From: JBDNJM01 sp041687755
GTDB taxonomy: Bacteria; Planctomycetota; UBA1135; GCA-002686595
DNA length: 29,595 nucleotides
Assembly: GCA_041687755.1 (NCBI GenBank)
Contig: JBDNJM010000086.1
Coordinates: forward strand, 1 to 29,595
Direction: 5' to 3'
The notes below the pieces were generated by a model that did not search any database, was not told the origin of the DNA, and saw nothing but the letters and a program-made list of their open reading frames with translations. The position numbers and the translations under genes are program-made. Below are positions 1 to 8,323 of the stretch, in pieces (position 1 is the first letter of the stretch; each line of letters begins with the position of its first letter).

Positions 1-24
1 CCATGCGGCGGTGAAGCTCCCGAG

Positions 25-61
25 CCGGTGAAAACGTGCCTGGCACCGTATCCTTCCCCCC
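25..61. repeat. Single-arm copy of the GGTGCCAGGCACC palindromic repeat
   Basis: These 37 bases match one arm of the large inverted repeat at 1539-1683 with only two mismatches. The match covers the palindromic core GGTGCCAGGCACC (one base differs here), the ATACGG segment and the run of six G/C bases. The copy lies 11 bp past the stop codon of the minus-strand gene ending at 73. The larger copy also lies at gene 3' ends, so both could act as transcription terminators or be members of a dispersed element family. Sequence beyond the left window edge is not available, so a second arm cannot be excluded. Confidence 0.75.
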
Positions 62-72
62 GGCCAGACCGG

Positions 73-315
73 TCAGCTGGGCTTGAGGAGCGTCTTGACC
101 AGCGCCTCGAGCTCCTCCACAAGCGGGTCGGTGAACTCGTCGCCGAAATCGTTCTCGAGGACGGCGATCTCCTCGAAGGTGTAGCGGCCGGAGTCCGGGT
201 TATAGGGGATGCCGTACTCCCACTTGTTGCCGTCGGAGGACCAGATCGTGAGGGCGATCTGGTTGTCGCCCTCGACGGGCTCAAGGGTGTGGCGTGTGAC
301 TTCGTAGTCCGTCAT
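73..315 (-). CDS. Small acidic protein, paralogue of the protein at 14291-14530
   Basis: This 80-residue protein has no family I can name. The longer reading frame around it starts far upstream inside the divergent methyltransferase gene; the ATG at 315 was chosen because the homology begins there. Residues 27-77 align well with the 79-residue protein at 14291-14530. Both share an acidic D-G turn, an aromatic stretch, P-x-SGR, an F-x-E step, LE-x-DFG-x-E and a C-terminal helix with EALVK or EAMIK. There is no signal peptide or membrane segment, so it is probably cytoplasmic. It is divergently oriented from the methyltransferase gene at 370, with 54 bp between the two starts. Function unknown; the paralogy is what supports it as a real gene. 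Confidence 0.8.
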   Translation of the reverse strand: MTDYEVTRHTLEPVEGDNQIALTIWSSDGNKWEYGIPYNPDSGRYTFEEIAVLENDFGDEFTDPLVEELEALVKTLLKPS

Positions 316-369
316 TGGGAGGAATGGGTTCGGCTGGGGGGCTCGTGTTACGGGTAGGGTAGCCCGCCC

Positions 370-1542
370 ATGGGCAATCAGAGCAATAGAGCGGCGCAAA
401 GCGGCGGTCCCGGGTCCCGCGTTCACTTCGTGACCTGCGGACCGGGCCTCGAAGCGCTCCTGCAGGAGGAGCTGGCCGGCCTGCGGGTCGGGCGGCTGGA
501 GCGGCAGGTCGGCGGCGCGCGGTTCGAGGGGCGCGCGCAGGACGCTTGGGCGGCGAACCTGTGCTCGCGCACGGCGACGCGGGTTCTGGAGCGGCTGGCG
601 CGCTTCCCCGCGCCCGACGCGGATCGCCTGTACGACGGGATCCAGGAGGTGGACTGGAGACAGTGGCTCAAACCGGGTGGCACGCTCTCGGTGGCCGCGC
701 GTTCGCGGGACTCCGAGCTGGAGCACACCCAGTTCATCGCCCAGCGGACCAAGGACGCCGTCGTGGACTCGCTGCGCGAGGCGCGCGGGGAGCGACCCAA
801 CGTGGACCGCGACGACCCGGATCTGCGGCTGGATGTGCACCTGTTCCGGGATCGGGCGACGCTCTCGATCGACACGTCCGGAGAGCCCCTGTTCAAGCGC
901 GGCTGGCGCGAGCATCAGGGCCGGGCGCCGCTGTCGGAGACGATGGCGGCGGCCGCGGTGATGATGTCGGGCTGGGACCGTCGCTCGCCGCTCGTCGACC
1001 CGTTCTGTGGGTCGGGGACGATTCTGATCGAGGCGGCCGCGATCGCGACGGGGCGGGTGCCCGGATCGTTCGGGCGCAAGTATGCCTTCGAGCGCTGGCC
1101 GGACCACGACCCGCAGGCCTACGCGGCGCTGATGGAGCGAGTGTTCGCGAAGGCGAAGCCGAACAAGAAGCTGCGGCTTGTGGGGTACGACGTCGACATG
1201 GAGCGTGTCGCAGCGGCGCGGGCGAACGTCGCGTCGGCCGGGTTCGAGGACATCATCACGATCGAGCAGCGGGCGGCGAAGGACCTGGATCTGCGTCCGG
1301 GCTGGAACGCCTGGATCGTGACGAACCCGCCGTGGGGCGAGCGCGTCGGAGAGAGCGATGCGCTAATCGGGCTGTACCAGGACTTCGGGGCCTATTGCCG
1401 CGAGCAGCTCGCCGGGTACTCGCTGACCGTGCTGTCGGGGAACAACAAGCTGACCAAGGCCCTGGGCCTGAAGGCGGATCGGCGCGTGGCGATGGAGCAC
1501 GGCGGGCTCGAGGTGGAGCTGGTGACCTTCACGCTCGGCTGA
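370..1542 (+). CDS. THUMP-domain class I SAM-dependent RNA methyltransferase (RlmL N-terminal type)
   Basis: This 390-residue protein resembles the N-terminal half of RlmL, which makes m2G2445 in 23S rRNA, and related UPF0020 enzymes that methylate guanine N2 in rRNA or tRNA. Residues 17-170 form a THUMP-like RNA-binding region. Next comes the family hallmark LFKRGWREHQGRAPLSE (174-190). The SAM-binding motif DPFCGSGT is at 210-217, an acidic motif II (GYDVD) at 272-276, and the catalytic NPPWGE at 319-324. It lacks the C-terminal RlmK domain of the fused E. coli RlmKL, so the exact substrate is uncertain. The stop codon at 1540-1542 lies inside the left arm of the inverted repeat 1539-1683. 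The ATG at 370 has no clear ribosome-binding site; the first ~15 residues look non-conserved, and a later start is possible. Confidence 0.9.
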   Translation: MGNQSNRAAQSGGPGSRVHFVTCGPGLEALLQEELAGLRVGRLERQVGGARFEGRAQDAWAANLCSRTATRVLERLARFPAPDADRLYDGIQEVDWRQWLKPGGTLSVAARSRDSELEHTQFIAQRTKDAVVDSLREARGERPNVDRDDPDLRLDVHLFRDRATLSIDTSGEPLFKRGWREHQGRAPLSETMAAAAVMMSGWDRRSPLVDPFCGSGTILIEAAAIATGRVPGSFGRKYAFERWPDHDPQAYAALMERVFAKAKPNKKLRLVGYDVDMERVAAARANVASAGFEDIITIEQRAAKDLDLRPGWNAWIVTNPPWGERVGESDALIGLYQDFGAYCREQLAGYSLTVLSGNNKLTKALGLKADRRVAMEHGGLEVELVTFTLG

Positions 1543-1683
1543 GGATCCGCGCGGGGGGAAGGATACGGTGCCAGGCACCTTTTCTCCGGTCTGGGGGGCC
1601 ATCCGCCGCTTCGCAGCGAGTGGCCCCCCAGACCGGAGAAAAGGTGCCTGGCACCGTATCCTTCCCCCCGCGCGGATCCTCAG
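1539..1683. repeat. Perfect 63-bp inverted repeat with 19-nt spacer between convergent genes
   Basis: The arms 1539-1601 and 1621-1683 are exact reverse complements over 63 bp. The 19-nt spacer 1602-1620 can fold further (CGCT pairing with AGCG). Each arm contains the small palindrome GGTGCCAGGCACC and a G/C run. The outermost bases of each arm are CTGAGGATCC, so the repeat itself supplies the TGA stop codons of both flanking convergent genes (1540-1542 and 1680-1682). A related single arm is at 25-61. It probably acts as a bidirectional terminator. Its length and perfection suggest a mobile palindromic element of the REP/MITE kind, but no transposase is visible in this window. Confidence 0.9.
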
Positions 1684-2459
1684 TTGGCGCGAGCGATCCA
1701 GACCTGGCTCGTTGAGTCGCGCGTGAAGTGCTCGCCTTCGAAGCCGCCGAACACGCTCTCGACCCGGAAGCCCGCCTGGCCCAACAGCTCGCGCGACTGC
1801 TCTGGCGTGACCCAAGAGAGCTCGATCTCGCTGTAGCGCGAAGACACCGACCCGTCGGCAGCCACCGTGTCGGCTCGAATCAGCACGCGGATCAGCTGGG
1901 TCTCGAGGTCGTAGGTCGAGGCTTCGTAGAGGTGGCAGCGCAGTCCATCCGCGGGTCGGTCGAAGCTGGCGCGGTGCAGCACCGCGCGCTGCTTGGTTGG
2001 GGCGTAGCTGGGGTCGGCGACGAAGTGGTCGAACACGAAGCGGCCGTCGGGCAGCAGGTTCGCGCGGATGTGGCGCAGGGCGTCGAGCTTGTCGTCCAGC
2101 GTCGTCAGGTGCCCGATCGAATGGAACGGGATCGTGATCAGGGTGGCGGGGCGCGCTAGCTCGAAGTCGCGGAAGTCGGCCTGCTGGAGGGCGATGCCGT
2201 CGCTCAGCCCGCGGTCCGCGGCGGCCTTGCGGCAGAGGTCGAGCATCGCTCCGGAGGCGTCCACGCCGATCATCGAAACGCCCGCCGCGCAGGCTTCGAG
2301 GGCGATGCGCCCGTCGCCCACGCCCAGTTCGACGACGGGGCCGAGGGGCGCGGCCTCGACGTACAGGTCGCGGTAGAAGCGCTGGTTCAGGACGGCGACC
2401 GGGGCGCTCTCGGTCCACGCGGCGTAGATCGTGGCGAAGCTGTCGTAGGGGTGGGGCAT
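1680..2459 (-). CDS. Class I SAM-dependent methyltransferase
   Basis: This 259-residue protein has the Rossmann-fold methyltransferase core of the Methyltransf_25/11 type. Motif I is VVELGVGDGRIAL near residues 42-54, followed by the acidic motif II GVDASGAML, a post-I loop ending in LQQADFRDF, and LLPDGRFVFDHF after motif III. This arrangement is typical of small-molecule methyltransferases; the substrate cannot be read from the sequence. The C-terminal 100 residues are beta-rich, as in ubiquinone- or tellurite-type methyltransferases. The last codons and the TGA lie inside the right arm of the inverted repeat 1539-1683. The ATG at 2459 gives the usual short leader (MPHPYDSFATIY) before the first helix. 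It is 69 bp downstream of the MOSC gene and could be cotranscribed with it. Confidence 0.88.
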   Translation of the reverse strand: MPHPYDSFATIYAAWTESAPVAVLNQRFYRDLYVEAAPLGPVVELGVGDGRIALEACAAGVSMIGVDASGAMLDLCRKAAADRGLSDGIALQQADFRDFELARPATLITIPFHSIGHLTTLDDKLDALRHIRANLLPDGRFVFDHFVADPSYAPTKQRAVLHRASFDRPADGLRCHLYEASTYDLETQLIRVLIRADTVAADGSVSSRYSEIELSWVTPEQSRELLGQAGFRVESVFGGFEGEHFTRDSTSQVWIARAN

Positions 2460-2528
2460 GGGGGCCTGGGGGCGAGCGGGGCGGCCGTCGGGGGCGGGGT
2501 CGGCCGGGGGGGCGCTGGCGGATTCCGG

Positions 2529-3131
2529 TCAGACCCCAGCGAGGAGCGTGACGGGGTCGCCGGGGCGCAGGGGGCCGGGATGCAGGACGCGGGCGACGAA
2601 GCCGCTGCGGCCCAGCATGCGGTCGGGGAAGCGGGGGTCGAGGGCGGTCAGGACGCGGCAGGGCTCGCGCAGGTCGAACAGCTCGGCGACGAGCTCGGGG
2701 CCGATCGCGAGGCGCTGGCCGGGGCGCAGGTCTTGGCCGCGGAGGCCGCCGATGCGGAGGTTCTCGCCGTAGCGGCCGTAGTCCGTGCAGGGGGCGCCGT
2801 CTGCGGTCAGGGCGGCGGCTTCGTCTTCGAACAGCAGGCACAGGGCGCGGTCGCGGCCGCCGTGCAGCTCGTAGCGATGGCCGTCGCCCTCGATGCCGTC
2901 GGGTGTGGCGCGGGCGACGGGCACCTGCGGCTTCGGGACGCCGCCGAGGCCGACGCAGACGGCGAGGACGCGACCGCTGGGCAGCGAGGCCGGGGAGCCG
3001 GGATCGGGGAGCCCGGGATCGGCGCGGCCTGGAACGGCGCGGCCTGGAACGGCGCGGCCTGGAACGGCGCGGCCTGGAACGGCGCAGTCACCGGGGGCGA
3101 CCCTGCCGGGCTCGGACTCAGCAGAGCTCAC
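2529..3131 (-). CDS. MOSC-domain protein with a repetitive proline-rich N-terminus
   Basis: Residues 53-200 form a MOSC domain, the C-terminal module of molybdenum cofactor sulfurases and of YiiM/YuaD-like proteins. Visible signs are the opening VGLGGVPKPQV, the GIEGDGHRY loop (80-87), YGENLRIGGL (121-130), the conserved cysteine in REPCRVL (C158) and the closing GPLRPGDPV. Such proteins handle sulfur or hydroxylamine-type substrates with a bound molybdopterin or activated cysteine. The GTG start at 3131 overlaps the stop of mltA in a GTGA junction, which argues for this start and for translational coupling. The first ~50 residues are low complexity, with four perfect AVPGR repeats encoded by the 15-bp tandem repeat at 3026-3085. 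If they are not translated, a CTG or similar start near residue 50 would be needed. Confidence 0.82.
   Translation of the reverse strand: MSSAESEPGRVAPGDCAVPGRAVPGRAVPGRAVPGRADPGLPDPGSPASLPSGRVLAVCVGLGGVPKPQVPVARATPDGIEGDGHRYELHGGRDRALCLLFEDEAAALTADGAPCTDYGRYGENLRIGGLRGQDLRPGQRLAIGPELVAELFDLREPCRVLTALDPRFPDRMLGRSGFVARVLHPGPLRPGDPVTLLAGV
3026..3085. repeat. Four perfect 15-bp tandem repeats inside the MOSC gene
   Basis: The unit GGCCTGGAACGGCGC occurs four times in exact succession (3026, 3041, 3056, 3071). A degenerate fifth copy lies at 3011-3025. The unit length is a multiple of three, so copy-number changes keep the reading frame and only lengthen or shorten the AVPGR stretch of the MOSC protein. 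The perfection of the copies points to recent expansion by slippage. Confidence 0.92.
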
Positions 3132-4315
3132 GGAGCGTAGCGCGGGACCAGGTCTTCCTTGAGCAGCAGGTAGTACAGCTGGCCCTGCGTGGCGGTGCGG
3201 CCCGCGATCGCGCCGGCGCGGTCGCCGGTTCCGACGTAGATGTCGGCGCGGCCGGCGGTGCGAATGCCGCCGCCGGTGTCCTGGTCGAAGGCGAGCTGTT
3301 CGAAGTCCTCGGTCTCCTCGTCGAAGCCCGTCGAGAGGCGCGCGTCGATCACGACCGGCGCCGCTCGCGGGAACAGGCTCTTGTCCGTGGCGAGCGTGCG
3401 ACGCTCGGTGACGGGCACGTCGAGGCTGCCGTGGGGCGTGCCCACGATCTCGGTGAAGAACACGTAGCGCTCGTTGCGGAACAGGTAGCCCTGTAGGCGA
3501 TCCGGATTCTCGGCCGCCCAGGTGAGCAGTTCGGGGACGCCGCGGTGCTCGGCGGGGATCTCCTCGGCGGCGACGAGTTCCTTGGCCAGCGAGGTGTAGT
3601 CGCGGCCGTTCGTGCCGCCGAAGCCGAGCCTCAGGAGCGTTCCGTCGGCGAGCCGGCAGAAGGCCGAGCCCTGCACGTGGGCGAGGTAGGCCTCCATCGG
3701 ATCGGAGAGCCACACGAGTTCGAGGTCGCGGTCCTCCAGGAGGCGCTCGCCGTCGATCGTGCGGCGCGAGGGATAGGCGATGCGGCCCTGGTTGGTGCGC
3801 AGGCCGAGCACCGTGCCGTCCGCTGTCGTCAGAAGGTCGCCCGGCTTCGAGTAGAGCGGGTAGCGGAACCGTCCCTCCAGCTCGCGCCGCCCGTCGAAGA
3901 TCGGGGTGTAGTACCCGGTGAACAGCACGCCGCCGCCGCGGCCGTCCCAGCCGGCGCTCTTGAACCACTCGAACTCGCGGCGCACGGCATCGCCAAACTC
4001 GTCGGGCTCCTCGGTCTCGCGCAGGAGCTGGCCGAGGCGCTCGATCGTGGCGGCGGTGCGCGCGTGCCCGATGCCGGCGCGCGGGAAGGCGCTCAGGGAG
4101 CTGGGCTTCGCGAGGTAGGTCGCCGAGCCTTCGAGCGCTTCAAGGATCTCCTCGCGCTGGCGCCACTGGCGGGCGAGGTCGGGGCGCGCCTCGCCGTCGG
4201 TCAGGGCGATCAGCGCCTGGGTGCCCCGCGCCAACGGGCGGGCGTAGTCCGGTGTGGAGGCGCAGCCGGTGTTGAGGACCGCGAGTCCGAAGAGCAGGGA
4301 GAGCGCCGTTCGCAT
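3128..4315 (-). CDS. mltA: Membrane-bound lytic murein transglycosylase A
   Basis: This 395-residue lipoprotein cleaves the beta-1,4 bond between MurNAc and GlcNAc in peptidoglycan, forming 1,6-anhydro-MurNAc ends. The N-terminus is a short lipoprotein signal ending in the lipobox LNTGC, with C18 as the lipidated residue. The MltA domain contains FTGYYTPIFDG, RRTIDGERLL, DPMEAYLAHVQGSA and the GTNGRDYTSLAKEL motif. The C-terminal 3D domain has QDTGGGI with D346 and GRADIYVG with D358, matching the conserved aspartates of the family. The length is slightly above that of E. coli MltA. It is followed by the MOSC gene with a 4-bp overlap, and preceded by the mechanosensitive channel gene. Placing a cell-wall hydrolase beside an osmotic channel fits an envelope-maintenance group. 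Confidence 0.95.
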   Translation of the reverse strand: MRTALSLLFGLAVLNTGCASTPDYARPLARGTQALIALTDGEARPDLARQWRQREEILEALEGSATYLAKPSSLSAFPRAGIGHARTAATIERLGQLLRETEEPDEFGDAVRREFEWFKSAGWDGRGGGVLFTGYYTPIFDGRRELEGRFRYPLYSKPGDLLTTADGTVLGLRTNQGRIAYPSRRTIDGERLLEDRDLELVWLSDPMEAYLAHVQGSAFCRLADGTLLRLGFGGTNGRDYTSLAKELVAAEEIPAEHRGVPELLTWAAENPDRLQGYLFRNERYVFFTEIVGTPHGSLDVPVTERRTLATDKSLFPRAAPVVIDARLSTGFDEETEDFEQLAFDQDTGGGIRTAGRADIYVGTGDRAGAIAGRTATQGQLYYLLLKEDLVPRYAP

Positions 4316-4385
4316 AGGGGGGTCAGGATAGCGGTGGGACCGGCGGGGCGGCTCACGGCGGCCGAACTATCGGAGACGAGCGGCT

Positions 4386-4427
4386 CCCCCGCGGGAGTCC
4401 CGTGGGGGGCCGGCCAGGAGGCTGGCC
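4386..4427 (-). terminator. Two adjacent hairpins after the mechanosensitive channel gene
   Basis: Two stem-loops lie directly downstream of the channel gene on the minus strand. The first is a 6-bp stem (4412-4417 with 4422-4427, loop of 4) overlapping the stop codon. The second is a 10-bp stem (4386-4395 with 4399-4408, one G-U pair, loop of 3). There is no U tract, so an intrinsic terminator is likely but not certain. It would separate the channel gene from mltA. Confidence 0.5.
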
Positions 4428-7400
4428 TACACGTCGAGCGGACCCTTGGGCCGCGCCGGGTCGACCTCGCCGCCGCTCTCGGGCGGACGCGCGTCCTCCG
4501 GGGTGCCGGCCGCGCGCTCCGCCTCGTGCAGTCGGGCGAGCTCCGCGATGTGCTCGAGTCCGGACGCAGTGCGCACGTGCAGGTCGCGCTGGGGGAAGGA
4601 TATCTCGATCCCTTCTTTGCGGAAGGCCTCGTCGATCTTGAAGTGCAGGTCGCTCCGGATGTCCTGGATGCGCTCACGTTCCTCGATGAAGACGAAGAGC
4701 GTGAAGTTCAGCGAGCTGTCCCCGAAGCCTAGGAAGAGCGCCTTCGAGGGCGGTTGCGCGACGACGCCCATCGTGCGCTTCGCGCAGTCCGTCAGCAGTC
4801 GCTTGGCGAGCTTGGTGTCGGAGCCGTAGGCGATGCCGACCTCGATGCGAACGCGCGTGATCGAGTCCGTCAGGGTGTAGTTGATCAGTCGCGAGGTGAC
4901 GAAGTCCTTGTTGGGGACGATCAGCTCGCGCCGATCCAGGTCCTGGACGGTCGTCGCGCGGATCTGAATGCGAGCGACCTGGCCGGTGATGTCGCCGATA
5001 GCGACCCAGTCGCCGATCCGCACGGGGCGCTCGAACAGGAGGATCAGGCCGGAGACGAAGTTGGCGAAGATCTCCTGGAGGCCGAAGCCGAGGCCGACAG
5101 ACACCGCGGCGGCGAGGAACTGCACGTCGTTCCAGCCAATGCGCAGGGCCGCGAAGCCGAGCGCCAGGCCGATCAGCGTCAGGATGTAGCGGGAGATGGC
5201 CTGGATCGCGTAGCGCTCGCCGCCGCGCAGCTTGGTGCGCTCGAACACGAGCAGGTCGATCAGCACTGGCAGTCGCTTGCCCGTGACGAGTCCGGCCAGC
5301 ACCCAGAAGATGCTGAGCAGCAGGTCCGCGAGGGTGACGGCGATGGTGGCCGTCGTTCCCGTCAGGCTGCCGTCGGCGGCGGTCGAGGCTTCCTCGACGT
5401 CCCAGAGCTCCACCTGGCGGAAGATGCCCAGCGCGGGCACAACCTCGATCCAGATCACATAGAGGCCGATCGCAGCGAGGATGCCGACCAGCGTGGAGAG
5501 CCACTGCCGGGCTTGGACACTGACCAGGCTGAGGTTGGGTTGCTCGGGCCCGGACTCGACGGCGGGGTCGGGGTCCTGCGGACCGTCGGCGGCGAGCTGT
5601 GCCCGCACGCGCTCGACGGCGAGCCGGCGCTTGGTGATCTCGACGAGGCGCAACACGATGAGTTGTGTCAGGAGCAGCCCCCCGATCAGTGAGAGCGTCA
5701 ACAGCAGGCGCTCGAATAGCGCCGAGGCGGTGTAGACGTACCCGAGCATCGATGCGATCGAGAGCAGCACGACCCCTATCAGCAGCCCGTGGCGGAAGAC
5801 CTTGCCCAAGCGCTTCGCGAACTCGCCGATGTGCTCCTCGTCGAGCGGGTTCGGCACTGCGAGGCGGTCTCTGTTGCGCCGCACCAGCCCGTGCCGGAAG
5901 AACACGAGCAGCCCCATCAGGAACGGGAACACCAGCCGGCCGAGGGTGTTGACGTACTCCTCCGAGCCTCCGGCCTGGTTGCCGTAGGCCGCGAGGATCC
6001 GGAACACGACCAGGCTCACGACCATCGTCGCGCCGATCAGCAGGATGCGTCGGCGGATGAGCCGGGCGATTTCGCCCGGGACGTGGAGGTGCGAGGGCAC
6101 GAGGCCCTCGGGGCGGCACGAGATGCGCGTGAAGGCGAGCTGGAACCAGAGCAGCGCCGCGGGGCGCAGGGCGAGCCCCAGCGAGACCGAGAGCAGGCTG
6201 CCGTCCGGCGAGGCATTGGCGAGGCGCTGCCCCAGGAACTCGAATAGCAGCGGAATCGGCAGCGCCAGCAGGGCCGTGACGAGCGTGCACTCGATCAGCG
6301 GGCTGTAGACCGCAACGGCGGGTCCCTGGCCCTCGTCGAACAGCAGGTCGAGCCGCTGGAGGAAGTGGCGTCGCAGCAGCAGCAGCGTGAGCAGGACCAA
6401 CGCCATCAGGGCCCACAGGGCGGGGCGCCGGGCGATGTCGTTCCAGAGGCAGGCAGCGACCTCGGCCCAGTGCCCGGGGTTTCCCAGCCAGGCGACGGCG
6501 TCGCCGAGCGACTGGACGCGGTTCACGGGCTGGGACACGACGTCGCGCGTGAGCCACTCGAGCGGGGCGGCCTCCGGTCCGGAGGCGCCGCTCGGCTCGG
6601 GGGCTGCCCCGGGCGCCGTGGTGGGGTCGGCCCCGGCGGGCAGCATCCGCGTCCGAGGATCCGGAGCACCGCTCCAGCGCCAAATCGGCGCGGCGCTCTG
6701 CACCCAGAGCACGCGCTCGTTGACGTACGCGGCGAACTCGTTCGTGCGCTTCAGCTTGCGCTGCCGCACGTCGAGCTCGCCCTCGAGGTTGTTGCGCAAG
6801 TCGCGCAGCACGACGCGGATCTCGACCCAGGTGTCGAGCTCCTCCTCGTACAGCCCCTGGGCGACGTCCGCGTCCGCCTCACCCGCGTCGGGCGGTGTGC
6901 CCTGCTTGCGCAGCCGCGCGAGCTCCTCTTCCGCATCCAGCAGCTGCATCGTCCGCAGGATGATCTTCGGCTGCAGCTGCTCCAGGTCCCTGCGCAGCTC
7001 GACCGGCTCCTCGAGCTGTCGGGCCTCGTTGCGCAGCAGCGGCCCCATCTGGTTCGTGCGTCCGGCGTTCTTGTAGCGCTCGCGCAGCGCCTCGAAGCGC
7101 TCGTCCAGGATCTCGAGAGTCTTGGAGATCTGAGTGGTGTTCCGCTCGACCTCGTCGCGGCTGCGCTGCCGGGTGACGAGCACGTCCTTGAGCGTCGCGA
7201 TGCGCTTGGCCTGGGCGCCGAAGCGCGAATCCTCCAGCAGGTCGGCCTGCTTGTCGGCCTCGACCGCCTCATCCTCGGCGAGGGCGATCCGGCGCTCGTC
7301 GAGGACCCGGTCCAGCGCCGCTGCGCGCTCCTCCCAGGCGTTCTCCTCCACCTCGAGCTGGCGCTCGCGCGGCCCTTCCCGACGAGCATCGGCCTGGAGG

Positions 7401-8110
7401 AAGTCGAGCCGCGCCTGGATCGCCGCGATCTCCGCTTCGTAGCGCCTGCCCTGGATCGAGTTGCGCAGGAGCTGCGCCTGCAGGAGTTCCTGGCTCGCGT
7501 CGGGCGTCGCGAGCTGCGCGGCGAGCTCCCGCAGCTGGGTCCGCAAGACGAGAAGCTGCTCGGGCAGGCTCGCGCGCTCCTGCTCCTGCAGCTTGCTCCT
7601 CAGCTGTTCGCTGTCGAGGGCCGCCGCGAGCTCGCGTGCACGCTGCTGGGCCTGCTCGACCAACTCCTCCAGCGGTACCAGCTCCAGGTCTTGGAGTTCG
7701 GGCAGCTCCGGTAGCTCGACCCTCGCCGCTCCTGGCTCGGGCAGCTGGTCCAGCTCCGCCAGCTGCTGCAGCGTCTGCTCGCGCATGCTGCGGGCCTGCT
7801 CGAGCGCATCCAGTGCGACCTGCGCCTGCAGGTACGCCGTCAGCAGCTCGACGGCGGTGGAGCCCTCCGGCTGCCCCTCGGCGAGCGACTGGGCCGAGGC
7901 GAGCTGGCTCTCGACGTAGGCGCGCTGCTGGGCGATCGACTCGCTCTGGCCCTCGCTCTCGGTCTGGGGGCTCTCGCTCTGGGGCGCAGCAGCGGATTGG
8001 CCGAACGCCAAAGCCCACCCGCCCAGCAGAAGCGAGGCAGTCAGCAGGAGGGCGATGAGCGACGAGCGGGTCTTCACGGCAGCGACTCTAACGCTCCAGT
8101 GAGCCGGCAT
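4427..8110 (-). CDS. Large MscS-family mechanosensitive channel (MscK/MscM-like)
   Basis: This 1227-residue protein is in the size range of E. coli MscK and MscM (YjeP). It opens under membrane tension to release solutes during osmotic downshock. A signal peptide (KTRSSLIALLLTASLLLGG, cleavage near AFGQS) leads into a ~430-residue periplasmic region. That region is very rich in Glu, Gln, Leu and Arg, with strong coiled-coil character. About ten membrane segments follow, from residue ~560 to ~970. The MscS core (about 974-1180) has the pore helix SVGLGFGLQEIFANFVSGL, then LLFERPVRIGDWV, the beta domain with IVPNKDFVTSRLINYT, and the end IEISFPQRDLHV. The C-terminal 45 residues are disordered. 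An alternative GTG start at 8077 gives a more usual signal peptide; the ATG at 8110 adds 11 residues. It is upstream of mltA in the same direction. Confidence 0.93.
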   Translation of the reverse strand: MPAHWSVRVAAVKTRSSLIALLLTASLLLGGWALAFGQSAAAPQSESPQTESEGQSESIAQQRAYVESQLASAQSLAEGQPEGSTAVELLTAYLQAQVALDALEQARSMREQTLQQLAELDQLPEPGAARVELPELPELQDLELVPLEELVEQAQQRARELAAALDSEQLRSKLQEQERASLPEQLLVLRTQLRELAAQLATPDASQELLQAQLLRNSIQGRRYEAEIAAIQARLDFLQADARREGPRERQLEVEENAWEERAAALDRVLDERRIALAEDEAVEADKQADLLEDSRFGAQAKRIATLKDVLVTRQRSRDEVERNTTQISKTLEILDERFEALRERYKNAGRTNQMGPLLRNEARQLEEPVELRRDLEQLQPKIILRTMQLLDAEEELARLRKQGTPPDAGEADADVAQGLYEEELDTWVEIRVVLRDLRNNLEGELDVRQRKLKRTNEFAAYVNERVLWVQSAAPIWRWSGAPDPRTRMLPAGADPTTAPGAAPEPSGASGPEAAPLEWLTRDVVSQPVNRVQSLGDAVAWLGNPGHWAEVAACLWNDIARRPALWALMALVLLTLLLLRRHFLQRLDLLFDEGQGPAVAVYSPLIECTLVTALLALPIPLLFEFLGQRLANASPDGSLLSVSLGLALRPAALLWFQLAFTRISCRPEGLVPSHLHVPGEIARLIRRRILLIGATMVVSLVVFRILAAYGNQAGGSEEYVNTLGRLVFPFLMGLLVFFRHGLVRRNRDRLAVPNPLDEEHIGEFAKRLGKVFRHGLLIGVVLLSIASMLGYVYTASALFERLLLTLSLIGGLLLTQLIVLRLVEITKRRLAVERVRAQLAADGPQDPDPAVESGPEQPNLSLVSVQARQWLSTLVGILAAIGLYVIWIEVVPALGIFRQVELWDVEEASTAADGSLTGTTATIAVTLADLLLSIFWVLAGLVTGKRLPVLIDLLVFERTKLRGGERYAIQAISRYILTLIGLALGFAALRIGWNDVQFLAAAVSVGLGFGLQEIFANFVSGLILLFERPVRIGDWVAIGDITGQVARIQIRATTVQDLDRRELIVPNKDFVTSRLINYTLTDSITRVRIEVGIAYGSDTKLAKRLLTDCAKRTMGVVAQPPSKALFLGFGDSSLNFTLFVFIEERERIQDIRSDLHFKIDEAFRKEGIEISFPQRDLHVRTASGLEHIAELARLHEAERAAGTPEDARPPESGGEVDPARPKGPLDV

Positions 8111-8267
8111 TGGAGGGATTCACGGCTCCCAGCGCCCGCGCCCGCAGCCGCTCTCGATCGCGGGTTCGGCGCGGAGCCCCGGACGCAGCACAGCCTCCGG
8201 TACGTCGGCCCCCCACGTCCCCTCCCGGCCGCTTCGCGGGGGACCGTGTTGCGCCCTCGAATGCAGC

Positions 8268-8296
8268 GGGGCGGCTCGCTCGCGCGAGGCCGCCCC
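8268..8296 (-). terminator. GC-rich hairpin downstream of the transketolase-like gene
   Basis: An 8-bp perfect stem (8268-8275 with 8289-8296) extends inward by four more pairs around a one-base bulge. It lies 28 bp past the stop of the minus-strand transketolase-like gene. There is no U tract. The remaining sequence between 8111 and 8323 shows no gene. Confidence 0.45.
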
Positions 8297-8323
8297 GGGG
8301 TGCTCTCCGAGCTCAGCGCGCGC

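Noticed and set aside
3545..4732. A 395-codon plus-strand frame
   Set aside because: It is antisense to mltA and the end of the channel gene, both supported by conserved motifs.
4427..8110. Splitting the long channel gene into a coiled-coil protein and a channel
   Set aside because: The frame is continuous, and a large periplasmic coiled-coil region followed by many membrane helices is the normal MscK/MscM plan.
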